Source of the DNA: Croceibacterium sp. TMG7-5b_MA50
Lineage (GTDB): Bacteria; Pseudomonadota; Alphaproteobacteria; Sphingomonadales; Sphingomonadaceae
Assembly (NCBI RefSeq): GCF_039830145.1
Contig: NZ_CP156082.1
Span: forward strand, 2,374,001 to 2,438,000
Direction: 5' to 3'
DNA length: 64,000 nt
In this document: positions 35,917 through 46,624 of the stretch, piece by piece
Layout: the number at the start of each line of letters is the position of its first letter
How positions within the stretch are numbered: the first letter of the stretch is position 1
The notes under the pieces: model-generated
Database searches by the model: none
Seen by the model: the letters and a program-made list of their open reading frames with translations, nothing else
Told to the model about the DNA's origin: nothing
Program-made: the position numbers and the translations under genes

Positions 35917-38310
35917 ATGCTGAGAGCCACCCTGCCCCTGCTGGCCGTGCTGCTGGCCGGTACACTGCACCAGCCTGCTGCCGCACAGCGCACGGTCACG
36001 CCGCTGCCGGATGGCTGGCGCTTCCTGCAGGGCGACCCGGAGGGGGCGGAGCGTGCCACCATCGACGAGAGCGGCTGGCAGGAGGTCAGCGTGCCGCATG
36101 ACTGGGCGATCGCCGGCCCGTTCGATCAAGCGGCGCGCGGCGCGGGGGAGAACGGCTTCCTGCCGACCGGCATCGGCTGGTACCGCCGCGACCTCGGCAT
36201 CACGCCGCAGCCCGGTCGCCGCTACTTCGTCGAGTTCGACGGGATCATGGAGCGGAGCGGCGTATGGGTGAACGGGCAGCACGTCGGCTACCGGCCGCAG
36301 GGCTATGTCAGCCTGCGCTACGACATCACCCGCTATCTGCGCGCTGACGGCCCGAACACCATCGCCGTGCGCAGCGACACGGCGATGGCGCCCTCGTCGC
36401 GGTGGTACAACGGGTCGGGCATCTACCGCCACGCGCGGCTGATCGAGACGGGCGCGCTGCACATCACCCAGGGCGGCGCTTTCGTCCATACGCCGGAGAT
36501 CGGTCAGGACCGGGCGCTGGTCGCGGTGAGTACGGAGGTCGAGAACACCACCGATGCACCGCTGGACGCGCGGATGGAGATCGTACTGACGGATCCCGCC
36601 GGCCGGGAAGTCGCACGCACCACCACTGCGGCGCAGCGAGTGGACGAGCGGCGCACCGCGTCGGTCGCAGCACAGCTGCCCATCGCCAGTCCACGCCGCT
36701 GGCACACGGACGATCCCGCACTCTATACCGCGACCATCCGCGTGCTCGGACCGGACGGCGCCAGCGATGCGCAGGACGTGCGGTTCGGCATCCGCCAGGC
36801 GGAGTTTCGGGCCGACAGCGGCTTCTGGCTGAATGGGGAGAACATCAAGCTGAAGGGCGTCGCGCTGCACCATGACGGCGGCGCGGTTGGCGCGGCGGTG
36901 CCGCGCGATGTATGGCGCCAGCGGCTGACCGCGCTAAAGGCGCTGGGCGTCAATGCCATCCGCACCGCGCACAACGTGCCCAGCCCTGAGTTCCTGGACC
37001 TGACGGACGAGCTGGGCCTGCTGGTGATGGACGAGCTGTTCGACCAGTGGAACGTCGCCAAGACACCCTACGACTACCACCAGTTCTTCGGCGACTGGCA
37101 CAAGCGCGACACCGCCGACATGATCCGGCGCGACCGCAACCATCCCAGCATCGTGATCTGGAGTGCGGGGAACGAGATCCACGACACCGCCTACCCGGTG
37201 CAGGCCAAGGCGGCGCTGACCAGCATCCTGGGCGTGGCCCATGCCACCGATCCGACCCGCCCCGTTACCATGGGCCTGTTCCGCCCCAATGTGACGGGCG
37301 ACTACTCCAACGGCTTTGCCGATATGCTGGACGTGGTTGGCCAGAACTACCGCGAAAACGAGCTGATCGCCGCGCACAAGCAGGACCCGACCCGCAAGAT
37401 CGTGGGGACGGAGAACGGCCACAACCGTACGAACTGGGTCCCGGTGCGCGACACCCCCGCTAATGCCGGCATGTTCCTGTGGACCGGCATCGACTATCTG
37501 GGGGAGACGAACCGTGCCGGCTGGCCGTTCATCAGCCGCTATACCGGGCTGCTCGACCGCACCGGCCTGCCGCATATTCGCGGGTTTGAACGGCAGAGCT
37601 GGTGGGCGCAGCAGCCGGTGATCCATGTGGTGCGCAACGCCATTCCCGATGCGGCCGGCCCCGCCACCGATGGCGCGGGCGGGCCGAACCAGCCGGTGCT
37701 GCCGACGATGATCGCCGTCGCCACCCCGCAGCCGCCGGTTGCGCTGTTCGACGACTGGACGCCCGCCGAGACCTCCCCGCATTCCGAAACGATCGAGGTC
37801 TACAGCAATTGCCGGTCGGTCGAGGCGTTCCTCAACGGCGCGAGCCTCGGCACGCTGCCGATCAACGAAGATGCCAGCCCGCGCCGCTGGGCGGTCACGT
37901 GGGAGCCGGGTGAGGTACGCGCCGTATGCCGCGACGCCGGGGCCAGCGAGTTGGCGGACACTTTGCGGACCGCCGGCCCGGCGACCCGGATCGAGCTGTC
38001 GCCCGACAGTCCCGCCGTCGGCTCCACCTTCGATGATCTCACCTATGTCCGCGCGCGGATCGTCGATGCGAACGGCGTGACGGTGCCCGGGGCGGAGCAG
38101 GTGCTGCACTTCGCGGCGGAGGGTACCGGCAAGGTGATCGCCACCGACAACGGCTCGGAAAGCGACCACACGCCCTTCCCCGATCTTTCCCGCAAGCCAC
38201 GGGGCGGCATCGTGACCGGGCTGGTGCGCGGGACCGGGCCGGGCACCATGGTGGTGCGGGTGAGTGCGGAAGGACTGCCCACCGCCACGATCGAGATGCC
38301 GACGCGCTGA
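35917..38310 (+). CDS. Exported glycoside hydrolase family 2 protein (beta-galactosidase type)
   Basis: A 797-residue secreted enzyme. Residues 1-24 are a signal peptide (HQPAAAQ). The sugar-binding domain (VSVPHDWAIAGPFD, GENGFLPTGIGWYRRD, FDGIMERSGVWVNGQHVGYR) precedes an immunoglobulin-like domain. The TIM barrel holds acid/base Glu420 in WSAGNEIHD and nucleophile Glu499 in IVGTENGHNR. About 200 C-terminal residues form further beta domains. GH2 enzymes cleave beta-galactosides, beta-mannosides or glucuronides; the specificity is unclear. It is divergent from hemJ with a 120-base gap between. Confidence 0.94.
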   Translation: MLRATLPLLAVLLAGTLHQPAAAQRTVTPLPDGWRFLQGDPEGAERATIDESGWQEVSVPHDWAIAGPFDQAARGAGENGFLPTGIGWYRRDLGITPQPGRRYFVEFDGIMERSGVWVNGQHVGYRPQGYVSLRYDITRYLRADGPNTIAVRSDTAMAPSSRWYNGSGIYRHARLIETGALHITQGGAFVHTPEIGQDRALVAVSTEVENTTDAPLDARMEIVLTDPAGREVARTTTAAQRVDERRTASVAAQLPIASPRRWHTDDPALYTATIRVLGPDGASDAQDVRFGIRQAEFRADSGFWLNGENIKLKGVALHHDGGAVGAAVPRDVWRQRLTALKALGVNAIRTAHNVPSPEFLDLTDELGLLVMDELFDQWNVAKTPYDYHQFFGDWHKRDTADMIRRDRNHPSIVIWSAGNEIHDTAYPVQAKAALTSILGVAHATDPTRPVTMGLFRPNVTGDYSNGFADMLDVVGQNYRENELIAAHKQDPTRKIVGTENGHNRTNWVPVRDTPANAGMFLWTGIDYLGETNRAGWPFISRYTGLLDRTGLPHIRGFERQSWWAQQPVIHVVRNAIPDAAGPATDGAGGPNQPVLPTMIAVATPQPPVALFDDWTPAETSPHSETIEVYSNCRSVEAFLNGASLGTLPINEDASPRRWAVTWEPGEVRAVCRDAGASELADTLRTAGPATRIELSPDSPAVGSTFDDLTYVRARIVDANGVTVPGAEQVLHFAAEGTGKVIATDNGSESDHTPFPDLSRKPRGGIVTGLVRGTGPGTMVVRVSAEGLPTATIEMPTR

Positions 38311-38339
38311 CAGCTACCGGGTCGGTGGTCGCATGCGCC

Positions 38340-39068
38340 TCAGGCGGCCAGCTCCCGTTCGATCCGGGTCCACAGCTGCCCCAACGCGATCGCTGCCGGC
38401 GATTGCGGGCTCATCGCCCCGACCGGCCGCTGCTCCACCGCGCCCTGTTCCACCACGCTCGCCAGCGGGATCACCGGCCAGTCCGGCTGCGCCGCCGCAA
38501 GGTCGCGGTGGAGCGCGCGGCGGCGGTCCAGCATGGACAGCACCGGCAGCAGCCTGACGCCGCTCTTGGTCCGCTGCCGTATCGCCGCCTCAACCGTGAC
38601 TTGCGCCCGCATCGATAGCGGCGACGGCGGCAACGGCAGCACCACCAGGTCGGCGGCGCGCAGCACCTGTCCCGCCAGCTCGCCCAGGACCGGCGGACAA
38701 TCGAGAATGATCCGGTCGTAGCGCTGCATCAGCGCGGCGGCGAGCTTGGCCAACCGCTTGCGCTTGCCCAGGCTGGCGAACAATGGGTCGAGATCGTGCA
38801 GGCTCTCGTCCGCCGGCAGCAGGTCCAGCCGATCGAACGGCGTGCGGCGGATCAGCCGTTCCGCATCGCCATCAGCGAACACCCGCGCTGCGGCAGCGCC
38901 GCTGCCTGGCGGTTCCGCGTCCAGCAGGAAGCCGGCTCCGCCCGCCGGATCGAGGTCCCACAACAGCGTGCGGCGGCAGGAGGTGGTCGCCGCGCACCAC
39001 GCGAGATTTGCCGCCAGCGTGGTCTTTCCCACGCCGCCCTTTACTGAATAGAGCGCGATCACTGCCAT
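38340..39068 (-). CDS. Orphan ParA/MinD-type ATPase
   Basis: A 242-residue deviant-Walker ATPase with Walker A SVKGGVGKTTLAANLAWC, Walker A' LLWDLDPAGGAGFLLD and Walker B IILDCPPVLGELAGQVLRAA. It has the fold and length of ParA proteins but no adjacent parB, minC or known partner. The family positions other cargo such as protein machines or carboxysomes, or controls motility. A possible partner is unknown; the flanking diguanylate cyclase is on the same strand, 54 bases upstream. Confidence 0.88.
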   Translation of the reverse strand: MAVIALYSVKGGVGKTTLAANLAWCAATTSCRRTLLWDLDPAGGAGFLLDAEPPGSGAAAARVFADGDAERLIRRTPFDRLDLLPADESLHDLDPLFASLGKRKRLAKLAAALMQRYDRIILDCPPVLGELAGQVLRAADLVVLPLPPSPLSMRAQVTVEAAIRQRTKSGVRLLPVLSMLDRRRALHRDLAAAQPDWPVIPLASVVEQGAVEQRPVGAMSPQSPAAIALGQLWTRIERELAA

Positions 39069-39122
39069 CGCGTCCGATCATGTGCCAGGCAGCTTGTCAC
39101 CGGCAAGCGCCACCCGGACCGG

Positions 39123-40370
39123 TCACATACCGGACGCATTCCATGCCGGGCGTTCGCCAGCGCCGCTACCCTGGCCCACGGACCACGGACCATCGCCCAT
39201 CAAGGCATCCGTATCCGCCAGGATGGTGCAATTACGGCCGCCCCGCTTCGCCGCGTACAACGCAGCGTCGGCAGCGGCCAGCGCAGTGCGCGGCGTAAGG
39301 CCCGATGTGTCCAGCGCCACGCCGATGCTGATGGTGCATCGTCGGACGATGCCGTCGCGGTGGTGGCTGCGGTCGGCGAAAGCCTGCCGCAGGCTCTCCG
39401 CCTGCCGCACGGCATCGGCGGCGTCGCCGGCGCGGAACAGGACGGCAAACTCCTCGCCACCAGTGCGGAAGACCTGTCGTTCGGCAAACAGTCCACGTGC
39501 AACCTCGGCCGCACCGGCAATCACCACATCGCCAAACGGGTGGCCGTGATCGTCATTCACCTGCTTGAAACGGTCGATGTCGAACACCGCGATGGCAAGG
39601 TGCCGCTGCCTGCCCGGGCGCGATGGACCCTCCGTCATCGTCAGCGCCTGTTCCAATGCGCGGCGATTGCCGGCGCCGGTCAACGGATCGACCATCGCGA
39701 GCGACAGATTGCGGTCCGCCTGCTGTTCCCGCCCCAATGCGGCCAGGAAGTGGCCCAGCAGCAATCCTTCCAGCACCAGCAGGAAGTTGAAGACCGCGAT
39801 GGACCAGACCTCCGTCGGGGCCGGGCCGAACGGCGCGGGCAGCATCAGCGCCAACGGGGTGCGCGCCAGATCGACCGCCGCATACAGGGTGAACATCCAG
39901 CGCAGCGTGATGCCCGCTGCTGGCAGCGTCCGGCTGTCCGCCAGCCAGAACTCGCGCGCGGATAGCAGGTTGAACAGCGCGAACAGCATTACGCGCGGCA
40001 GCATCCGGACCTGCGGCCAGCCATCCTCTGAGCCGAGTGTCAGGGAAAAGCCGAGCACGGCCAGGCACGGCAGCAATACGGCCCAGGGCAACGGCGGGCG
40101 GCCCAGGCTGACGCGCACTGCGGTCCACGCGGCCCCATAAACCAGCGTCAGCCCGCACCAGCCCAGTTGCAAGCCCCAGCCGCCGGCCAGCAGGTCGGGC
40201 CAGGTCAACAGGACGCCTGACGGCACCGCCAGGGCGAATGGCGCAACCTGCCAACCCTGCTGGCTACCGACGCCGAGCCGCGGGAGCGACAGCAGCACGG
40301 CGATGCACATGATCACCGCAAGTGCCGTGCTGCACGCGGCGATGGTGGTGCTGTGTGTATCGTCCAGCAC
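39123..40370 (-). CDS. Membrane-bound diguanylate cyclase (GGDEF domain)
   Basis: A 415-residue inner-membrane signalling enzyme that makes cyclic di-GMP from two GTP. The N-terminal half has about six hydrophobic segments. The C-terminal catalytic domain shows AMVDPLTGAGNRRALEQAL, FDIDRFKQVNDDHGHPFGD and the active-site RTGGEEFAVLF, so the signature is GGEEF, an active form. The product-inhibition I-site RxxD is not present nine residues before it. The start is GTG at 40370. It is upstream of the orphan ParA-like gene and downstream of rpoZ's terminator. Confidence 0.92.
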   Translation of the reverse strand: MLDDTHSTTIAACSTALAVIMCIAVLLSLPRLGVGSQQGWQVAPFALAVPSGVLLTWPDLLAGGWGLQLGWCGLTLVYGAAWTAVRVSLGRPPLPWAVLLPCLAVLGFSLTLGSEDGWPQVRMLPRVMLFALFNLLSAREFWLADSRTLPAAGITLRWMFTLYAAVDLARTPLALMLPAPFGPAPTEVWSIAVFNFLLVLEGLLLGHFLAALGREQQADRNLSLAMVDPLTGAGNRRALEQALTMTEGPSRPGRQRHLAIAVFDIDRFKQVNDDHGHPFGDVVIAGAAEVARGLFAERQVFRTGGEEFAVLFRAGDAADAVRQAESLRQAFADRSHHRDGIVRRCTISIGVALDTSGLTPRTALAAADAALYAAKRGGRNCTILADTDALMGDGPWSVGQGSGAGERPAWNASGM

Positions 40371-40453
40371 TGCCGCGGCTCCCCGTCAACAGCCCGGTCC
40401 GGCAGGCATCGGCATGGCCATGATCGCTTCCCTTCCCTGTCCCGCGGCGACCC

Positions 40454-40487
40454 AAAAAAAAGGGCCGCACCTCGATGGTACGACCCT
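40454..40487 (-). terminator. Intrinsic terminator of rpoZ
   Basis: On the minus strand, AGGGTCGTACC pairs with GGTGCGGCCCT (G-T pairs included) over a short loop and is followed by eight Ts. It lies 30 bases after the rpoZ stop. This is the clearest Rho-independent terminator in the window. Confidence 0.88.
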
Positions 40488-40517
40488 GTCTGTTGCTGTC
40501 CGGTAAGCGGCTGGAAA

Positions 40518-40862
40518 TCAGCCGTCGTAATCGCCGCCCACGCTGGTGTTCCGGGCCGGGGCAGCGGCCGACAGCCGCATCGCTTCCGCCGACTGGCTGA
40601 GCGAGCCGATCTCGTCCGCCTCGTCCTCCTCGTCCGGCAGCACGCGCTGCAGGGACTGGACGACGCTTTCATGCAGGTGCTTGGGCCGCACGGTCTCCTC
40701 CGCGATCTCGCGCAAGGCGACGACCGGGTTCTTGTCCCGGTCGCGATCGACGGTCAGTTCCGCCCCGCCGGAGATCTCGCGCGCACGCTGGGCCGCCAGC
40801 AGCACCAGATCGAAGCGGTTGGGGATCTTGTCGACGCAATCTTCGACCGTGACGCGCGCCAT
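40518..40862 (-). CDS. rpoZ: RNA polymerase omega subunit
   Basis: A 114-residue protein that helps assemble RNA polymerase. The start [30 protein letters not shown] is the conserved omega signature, followed by [14 protein letters not shown] and an acidic tail. Length is typical for alphaproteobacteria. It is a single-gene unit ending at the terminator above. Confidence 0.97.
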   Translation of the reverse strand: MARVTVEDCVDKIPNRFDLVLLAAQRAREISGGAELTVDRDRDKNPVVALREIAEETVRPKHLHESVVQSLQRVLPDEEDEADEIGSLSQSAEAMRLSAAAPARNTSVGGDYDG

Positions 40863-40977
40863 CAGGGCACTCCTTGTCAGAACAGCTTGTGCGGAAAGGG
40901 CGCCACCTATGCGACGGACCGCCCGGAGTCAAGGTTTGCGCGGGGCACCAGTCGGCCGATCGCGGGTTTTGGACGGC

Positions 40978-41559
40978 ATGATCCGTCGCAGGCACCCGCT
41001 CCTCGCCCTCCTCGCAACAGCCGCCCTCGCCGCCTGTGGCGCGCCGGACGACCAGTCTTTGCCATCGGAGGAGAATACTGCCGTCACCCCGGCGGTGCCG
41101 ACCGCCACGCCCGTGATGACGCCGGCCCCCCAGTCGGCGACGGCCGAATCCCGCACGGTCGGTGGCGATGGCTCCACCCTCGCCCTGACGCCCCTGACCG
41201 GTGCCGAGCTGGAGGGCGTCACCCTTGCCGGCGAGCTGGCCTGCGCCTTCGCCACCCAGGCCGGGGAGCCGCCCTTGCTGCTGGCACGCGGCGATGTGGG
41301 CGACGATGACGGGCGCGCCAGCTTCGCGATCAAGATCGGCGATTACGTCGAACAGGGTCTGGCGCTGGAGGATGGCGGGTTCGACGCCATGCTGGATGGC
41401 GGCCGTTTCGGTACCAAGGGCATGACCCTGTCGGTGCGCAATGTAGGCGAGCCCGCCCGCGGCGGCGGCGAATCGCCTCCCCGCCAGGCCGAGCTGCTGG
41501 CACAGCGTGCCGACGGGGCGGAGCGGGTGTTCGCCGGAACCTGGACCTGCGGGCCGTAG
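40978..41559 (+). CDS. Lipoprotein of unknown function
   Basis: A 193-residue protein. Residues 1-20 are a lipoprotein signal peptide with a lipobox-like LAAC at residues 17-20 (LLATAALAACGAP). A Pro/Thr-rich linker (about 25-55) separates it from a domain with two further Cys (ELACAF and TWTCGP) that could form a disulfide. I recognise no family. It is convergent with the M28 peptidase gene, four bases apart. Confidence 0.75.
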   Translation: MIRRRHPLLALLATAALAACGAPDDQSLPSEENTAVTPAVPTATPVMTPAPQSATAESRTVGGDGSTLALTPLTGAELEGVTLAGELACAFATQAGEPPLLLARGDVGDDDGRASFAIKIGDYVEQGLALEDGGFDAMLDGGRFGTKGMTLSVRNVGEPARGGGESPPRQAELLAQRADGAERVFAGTWTCGP

Positions 41560-41562
41560 ACC

Positions 41563-43224
<1,662 letters not shown>

Positions 43225-43256
43225 GCCGTCCCTCTCGCCGCTAACCGGCCCTGCCG

Positions 43257-44783
43257 TCAATCGTAGCCGCCGCCCCCGGCATATTCACCCTCCGCCAGGT
43301 CGGAGAAGCGGGTGATCTTGGGCTCGAACCGCAGGCGCACCTTGCCCGTCGCGCCGTGTCGCTGCTTGGCGACGATCAGCTCCGCCAGACCATAGACCCG
43401 CTCCATCTCCGCCTGCCAGGCGGCGTGCGCCTCGTGCCCCTTCATGTCGCCGTCGCCGACCGGCATCTTGGGCTCGCGCGATGCGACATAGTAATCCTCG
43501 CGGAAGATGAACCACACCATGTCGGCGTCCTGCTCGATCGACCCGGATTCGCGCAGGTCGGACAGCATCGGGCGCTTGTCCTCGCGCTGCTCCACCGCGC
43601 GGCTCAGCTGCGACAAGGCGATCACCGGCACCTGCAATTCCTTGGCCAGCGTCTTCAGGCCGCGGCTGATCTCGGAGATCTCGTTCACGCGGTTGTCTTG
43701 GCTGCGTTGGCTGCCTTGCATCAGCTGCAGGTAGTCGAGCACGATCAGGCCGATATCGTGCCGCCGCTTCAGCCGCCGTGCGCGGGTGCGCAAGGCGGCG
43801 ACGGACAGCGCGGGCGTGTCGTCGATATACAGCGGCAGTTCGGCCAACCGCTGGCTGGCGTAACTGAGCTGCTGGAAATCGTCACGGCTGATCTTGCCCA
43901 TGCGCAGCGCTTCGGAACTGATGCCCGCCTGTTCGGCCAGGATACGGGTCGCCAGCTGGTCGCTCGACATTTCGAGGCTGAACAGCGCGACCGGGGCGCC
44001 GACCGACTTCTCGATCCCGTCGCGCTTGTCGCGCAGCCACCGGTCCGCGCAGTTGAAGGCGATGTTGGTGGCGAGCGAGCTCTTCCCCATGCCGGGACGG
44101 CCGGCCAGGATGATGAGGTCGGAATCGTGCAGCCCGCCGACCTTTTCGTTGATGGAGGTGAGGCCGGTGGTCTTGCCGCTGACATGACCGCCGGAATTGA
44201 TCGCCATCTCGATCATGGACAGCGCCTTGCCCGTGGCGCCGCGGAAGCTTTCCGCCTCGTTCTGGCCGGTCGCACCCTCGGCCACCTTGAACAGGGCCGC
44301 CTCCGCCGATTCGATCTGCAGCATCGGCTCGACCGCCTCGGACGTGTCGAGCGCGCCCTCCACCAGTTCGCGCCCCACGCTGACCAGTTCGCGCAGCAAC
44401 GCGAGGTCGTAGATCTGCTGCGCCAGTTCGCGCGGCGCCAGCAGGCCCTGCCCATCGGCAGTCAGGCGCGCGAGGTAGGACGTGCCGCCCAGCTCCGCCA
44501 TCGCCGGGTCCGCCTCGAAGAACGGCTTCAGCGTAACCGGCGTCACGACCATCTGCTTGTCGATCTGCAGGTTGATCCGGTCGAAGATACGGCCGTGCAA
44601 GGGCTCGAAGAAGTGGTCGGCCCGCAGTGGCACCGCCAGCTCCTCCAGCACCCGGTTGTCGATCATCACCGCGCCGAGAAACGCGGCTTCCGCATCCAGG
44701 TTGGCAGGCAGTGCGCGTGGCTGCGGACCGGTCGATTCGCTGGCGGCGGCAGGGTGGCGGAGGATGTCGGGAAGGGTGGCCAT
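43257..44783 (-). CDS. dnaB: Replicative DNA helicase DnaB
   Basis: A 508-residue hexameric helicase of the replisome. The N-terminal domain has NLDAEAAFLGAVMIDNRVLE and FFEPLHGRIFDRI. The RecA-like core shows Walker A IILAGRPGMGKSSLATNIA, Walker B GLIVLDYLQLM and SLEMSSDQLATRILAE. A motif SQLSRAVEQREDKRPMLSDLRESGSIEQDAD is also typical. The start ATG at 44783 matches the conserved N-terminus. Two DnaA-box-like sequences lie about 70-90 bases upstream of the start. Confidence 0.97.
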   Translation of the reverse strand: MATLPDILRHPAAASESTGPQPRALPANLDAEAAFLGAVMIDNRVLEELAVPLRADHFFEPLHGRIFDRINLQIDKQMVVTPVTLKPFFEADPAMAELGGTSYLARLTADGQGLLAPRELAQQIYDLALLRELVSVGRELVEGALDTSEAVEPMLQIESAEAALFKVAEGATGQNEAESFRGATGKALSMIEMAINSGGHVSGKTTGLTSINEKVGGLHDSDLIILAGRPGMGKSSLATNIAFNCADRWLRDKRDGIEKSVGAPVALFSLEMSSDQLATRILAEQAGISSEALRMGKISRDDFQQLSYASQRLAELPLYIDDTPALSVAALRTRARRLKRRHDIGLIVLDYLQLMQGSQRSQDNRVNEISEISRGLKTLAKELQVPVIALSQLSRAVEQREDKRPMLSDLRESGSIEQDADMVWFIFREDYYVASREPKMPVGDGDMKGHEAHAAWQAEMERVYGLAELIVAKQRHGATGKVRLRFEPKITRFSDLAEGEYAGGGGYD

Positions 44784-44853
44784 GGTCGCCCGATTGTGCC
44801 CGCTGCAATGCACCGCGGCAATGGCACCGGCTGGGGACGCGCTGTTGGCCGAG

Positions 44854-44873
44854 TGTGGACAGCCTGTGGATAG
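44854..44873. promoter_or_regulatory. Two DnaA-box-like sequences upstream of dnaB
   Basis: TGTGGACAG and TGTGGATAG stand two bases apart, in the 177-base gap before dnaB and the divergent UPF0262 gene. The second differs at one position from the complement of the classic TTATCCACA box; the first at two. Binding by DnaA is plausible but the matches are short. Confidence 0.35.
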
Positions 44874-44960
44874 TCTGCAGTCCCCAGCACGCGCCACCGC
44901 CGCGATGCGGCGCGTTTCATTGCGCATCGGGCGCCGATTTGCGAAAGGCTGCGGCTCATC

Positions 44961-45458
44961 ATGCACGATCCCGCCACCACCGCCGACCGCATCGCCCATG
45001 TCGAACTGGACGAGGCCACGATCCTGTGGCGCAGCGAGGATGTGGAGCGGGAACGGGTGGCGGCGATGACCGACCTCGTGGCGGAGAACCAGTTCGTGCC
45101 GCTGCGCGCGGTCGAACGCGGCCACCAGGGGCCATGGTCGCTGCGCCTGTCGGTCGCCGATGGCCGGCTGGACCTGTGGATCAGCGATGCCGAGGGGGCG
45201 GATGCCGGCGCGATCGGCCTGGGCCTTGCCCGCTTCCGCCGCGACATCCGCGAATATTTCGCCATCGTCGACAGCTACTACAAGGCGATCCGCAATCCTT
45301 CCGCGCAGGAGATCGAGACGATCGACATGGCCCGTCGCGCGATCCACGACCGTGCGACCCGCCAGTTGCAAGAGGCGCTGGAAGGCAAGGTGGATACCGA
45401 TTTCGCCACCGCGCGCCGCCTGTTCACGCTGATCTGCGTGCTGCACATCCGGGGCTGA
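44961..45458 (+). CDS. UPF0262 family protein
   Basis: A 165-residue cytoplasmic protein of a small alphaproteobacterial family with no known function. The segments ENQFVPL, GPWSLRLSVADGRLDLWISD and GLARFRRDIREYFAIVDSYYKAIR, and the end FTLICVLHIRG, match the family. It is divergent from dnaB and shares a short gap with it. Confidence 0.9.
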   Translation: MHDPATTADRIAHVELDEATILWRSEDVERERVAAMTDLVAENQFVPLRAVERGHQGPWSLRLSVADGRLDLWISDAEGADAGAIGLGLARFRRDIREYFAIVDSYYKAIRNPSAQEIETIDMARRAIHDRATRQLQEALEGKVDTDFATARRLFTLICVLHIRG

Positions 45459-45499
45459 GCTTACCGCTTCTTCACGGATCGGCGCGCAAGGCAGGACAC

Positions 45500-46195
45500 A
45501 TGGGACGGCAACGGACATGGTGGCAGGCACGGCGCTGGCGCGTGGCGCTGGGCGTCGTGCTCGCCAGCCTGCCGGTCACCGCCTGGGGGTGGTGGCAGGC
45601 GGCGCACTGGGCGCCCGACGCGGCCGCCTTTCCGGTGCAGGGCGTGGTGCTGGGCGCCGCCGACGGCGCGGTTGACATGCGCGTGCTGGCCGCGACCGGT
45701 GCCCGCTTCGCCTATCTGGAGGCGAGCCGTGGCGCGGGCGCGCGCGATCCACTGTTCGCCCGCAACCTCGCTTTGGGGCAGGCAGCGGGCCTGCGGATTG
45801 GTGCCATCCACCGCTATGACCCGTGCGTACCGGCGGACATGCAGGCGGCCAGCTTCGTCACCACGGTGCCGCGCCTCCCTGCGATGCTGCCCCCCGCCGT
45901 GGCGCTGGTGAAGACGGCGGAGGGCTGCGCCGACCCATTGGCCGCAACCGGGCTGGAAGGGGAGCTGACCACCTTCCTCAACCAGATCGAACATCATACC
46001 GGCAGCCGGGCGCTGCTGGCGATCGACCCGGCCTTCGCCGCGCAGCACCCCCAGGCGGCGGATCTGGGACGCAAGCTGTGGGTGACGAGCGATTGGTGGC
46101 AACCGGACCAGCCGTGGACATTGTGGACGGCCAATGCCGCCTATCGCAGCGAGGCGAGCGACGCGCCCTTGCGCTGGGTAGTGGCGCAGCCGTAA
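45500..46195 (+). CDS. GH25-like (lysozyme fold) protein with degraded active site
   Basis: A 231-residue membrane-anchored or exported protein. A hydrophobic segment at about residues 15-31 (ALGVVLASLPVTAWGWW) anchors or exports it. The rest resembles the GH25 muramidase barrel: ARFAYLEASRGAGARDPLFARN and AAGLRIGAIHRYDPC correspond to the family's FAYIKATEG and AGLRVGAYHF. The catalytic Asp of the first strand (GVDVS in active enzymes) is replaced in GVVLGAADG, and the ATEG Glu is Ser here. It may be inactive or altered. It lies 41 bases after the UPF0262 gene. Confidence 0.75.
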   Translation: MGRQRTWWQARRWRVALGVVLASLPVTAWGWWQAAHWAPDAAAFPVQGVVLGAADGAVDMRVLAATGARFAYLEASRGAGARDPLFARNLALGQAAGLRIGAIHRYDPCVPADMQAASFVTTVPRLPAMLPPAVALVKTAEGCADPLAATGLEGELTTFLNQIEHHTGSRALLAIDPAFAAQHPQAADLGRKLWVTSDWWQPDQPWTLWTANAAYRSEASDAPLRWVVAQP

Positions 46196-46205
46196 GCGGC
46201 CGCGC

Positions 46206-46616
46206 ATGACGCAAGACGATCTGCTGGCCGCGGCACAGGCCGCGCTGAGCGAGGCCTACGCCCCCTATTCACAGTTCCGCGTGGGCGCGGCGCTGCTGTT
46301 CGCCGATGGCGCGGTGGTGACGGGGACCAATGTGGAAAATGCCAGCTACGGCCTGTCGCTGTGTGCGGAGACGGTGGCCGTGGCGCGCGCCTTTGGCGAT
46401 GGGCGGCGTGGCGGGCTGGTGGCGGTTGCGGTGGCGGCGGAACGGGCCGTCCCGGTGCCCTGTGGCCGTTGCCGGCAGGTACTGCACGAACTCGCCAGCC
46501 TGGACGGGGCCGATCCGGCGATCGCCTGCGCCGGCGGGGGGGAGCGGCGCGACCTCAGATTGTCCGTCCTGCTGCCTGAGGCATTCGGGCCGGGCCATCT
46601 GGGGATCGCTGGCTAG
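46206..46616 (+). CDS. cdd: Cytidine deaminase
   Basis: A 136-residue zinc enzyme that turns cytidine or deoxycytidine into uridine in pyrimidine salvage. Motifs are complete: PYSQFRVGAALL, the zinc Cys and catalytic Glu in LCAETVAVARA, and PCGRCRQVLHEL with the two other Cys ligands. It follows the GH25-like gene by ten bases. Confidence 0.95.
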   Translation: MTQDDLLAAAQAALSEAYAPYSQFRVGAALLFADGAVVTGTNVENASYGLSLCAETVAVARAFGDGRRGGLVAVAVAAERAVPVPCGRCRQVLHELASLDGADPAIACAGGGERRDLRLSVLLPEAFGPGHLGIAG

Positions 46617-46624
46617 AGCGCCCG

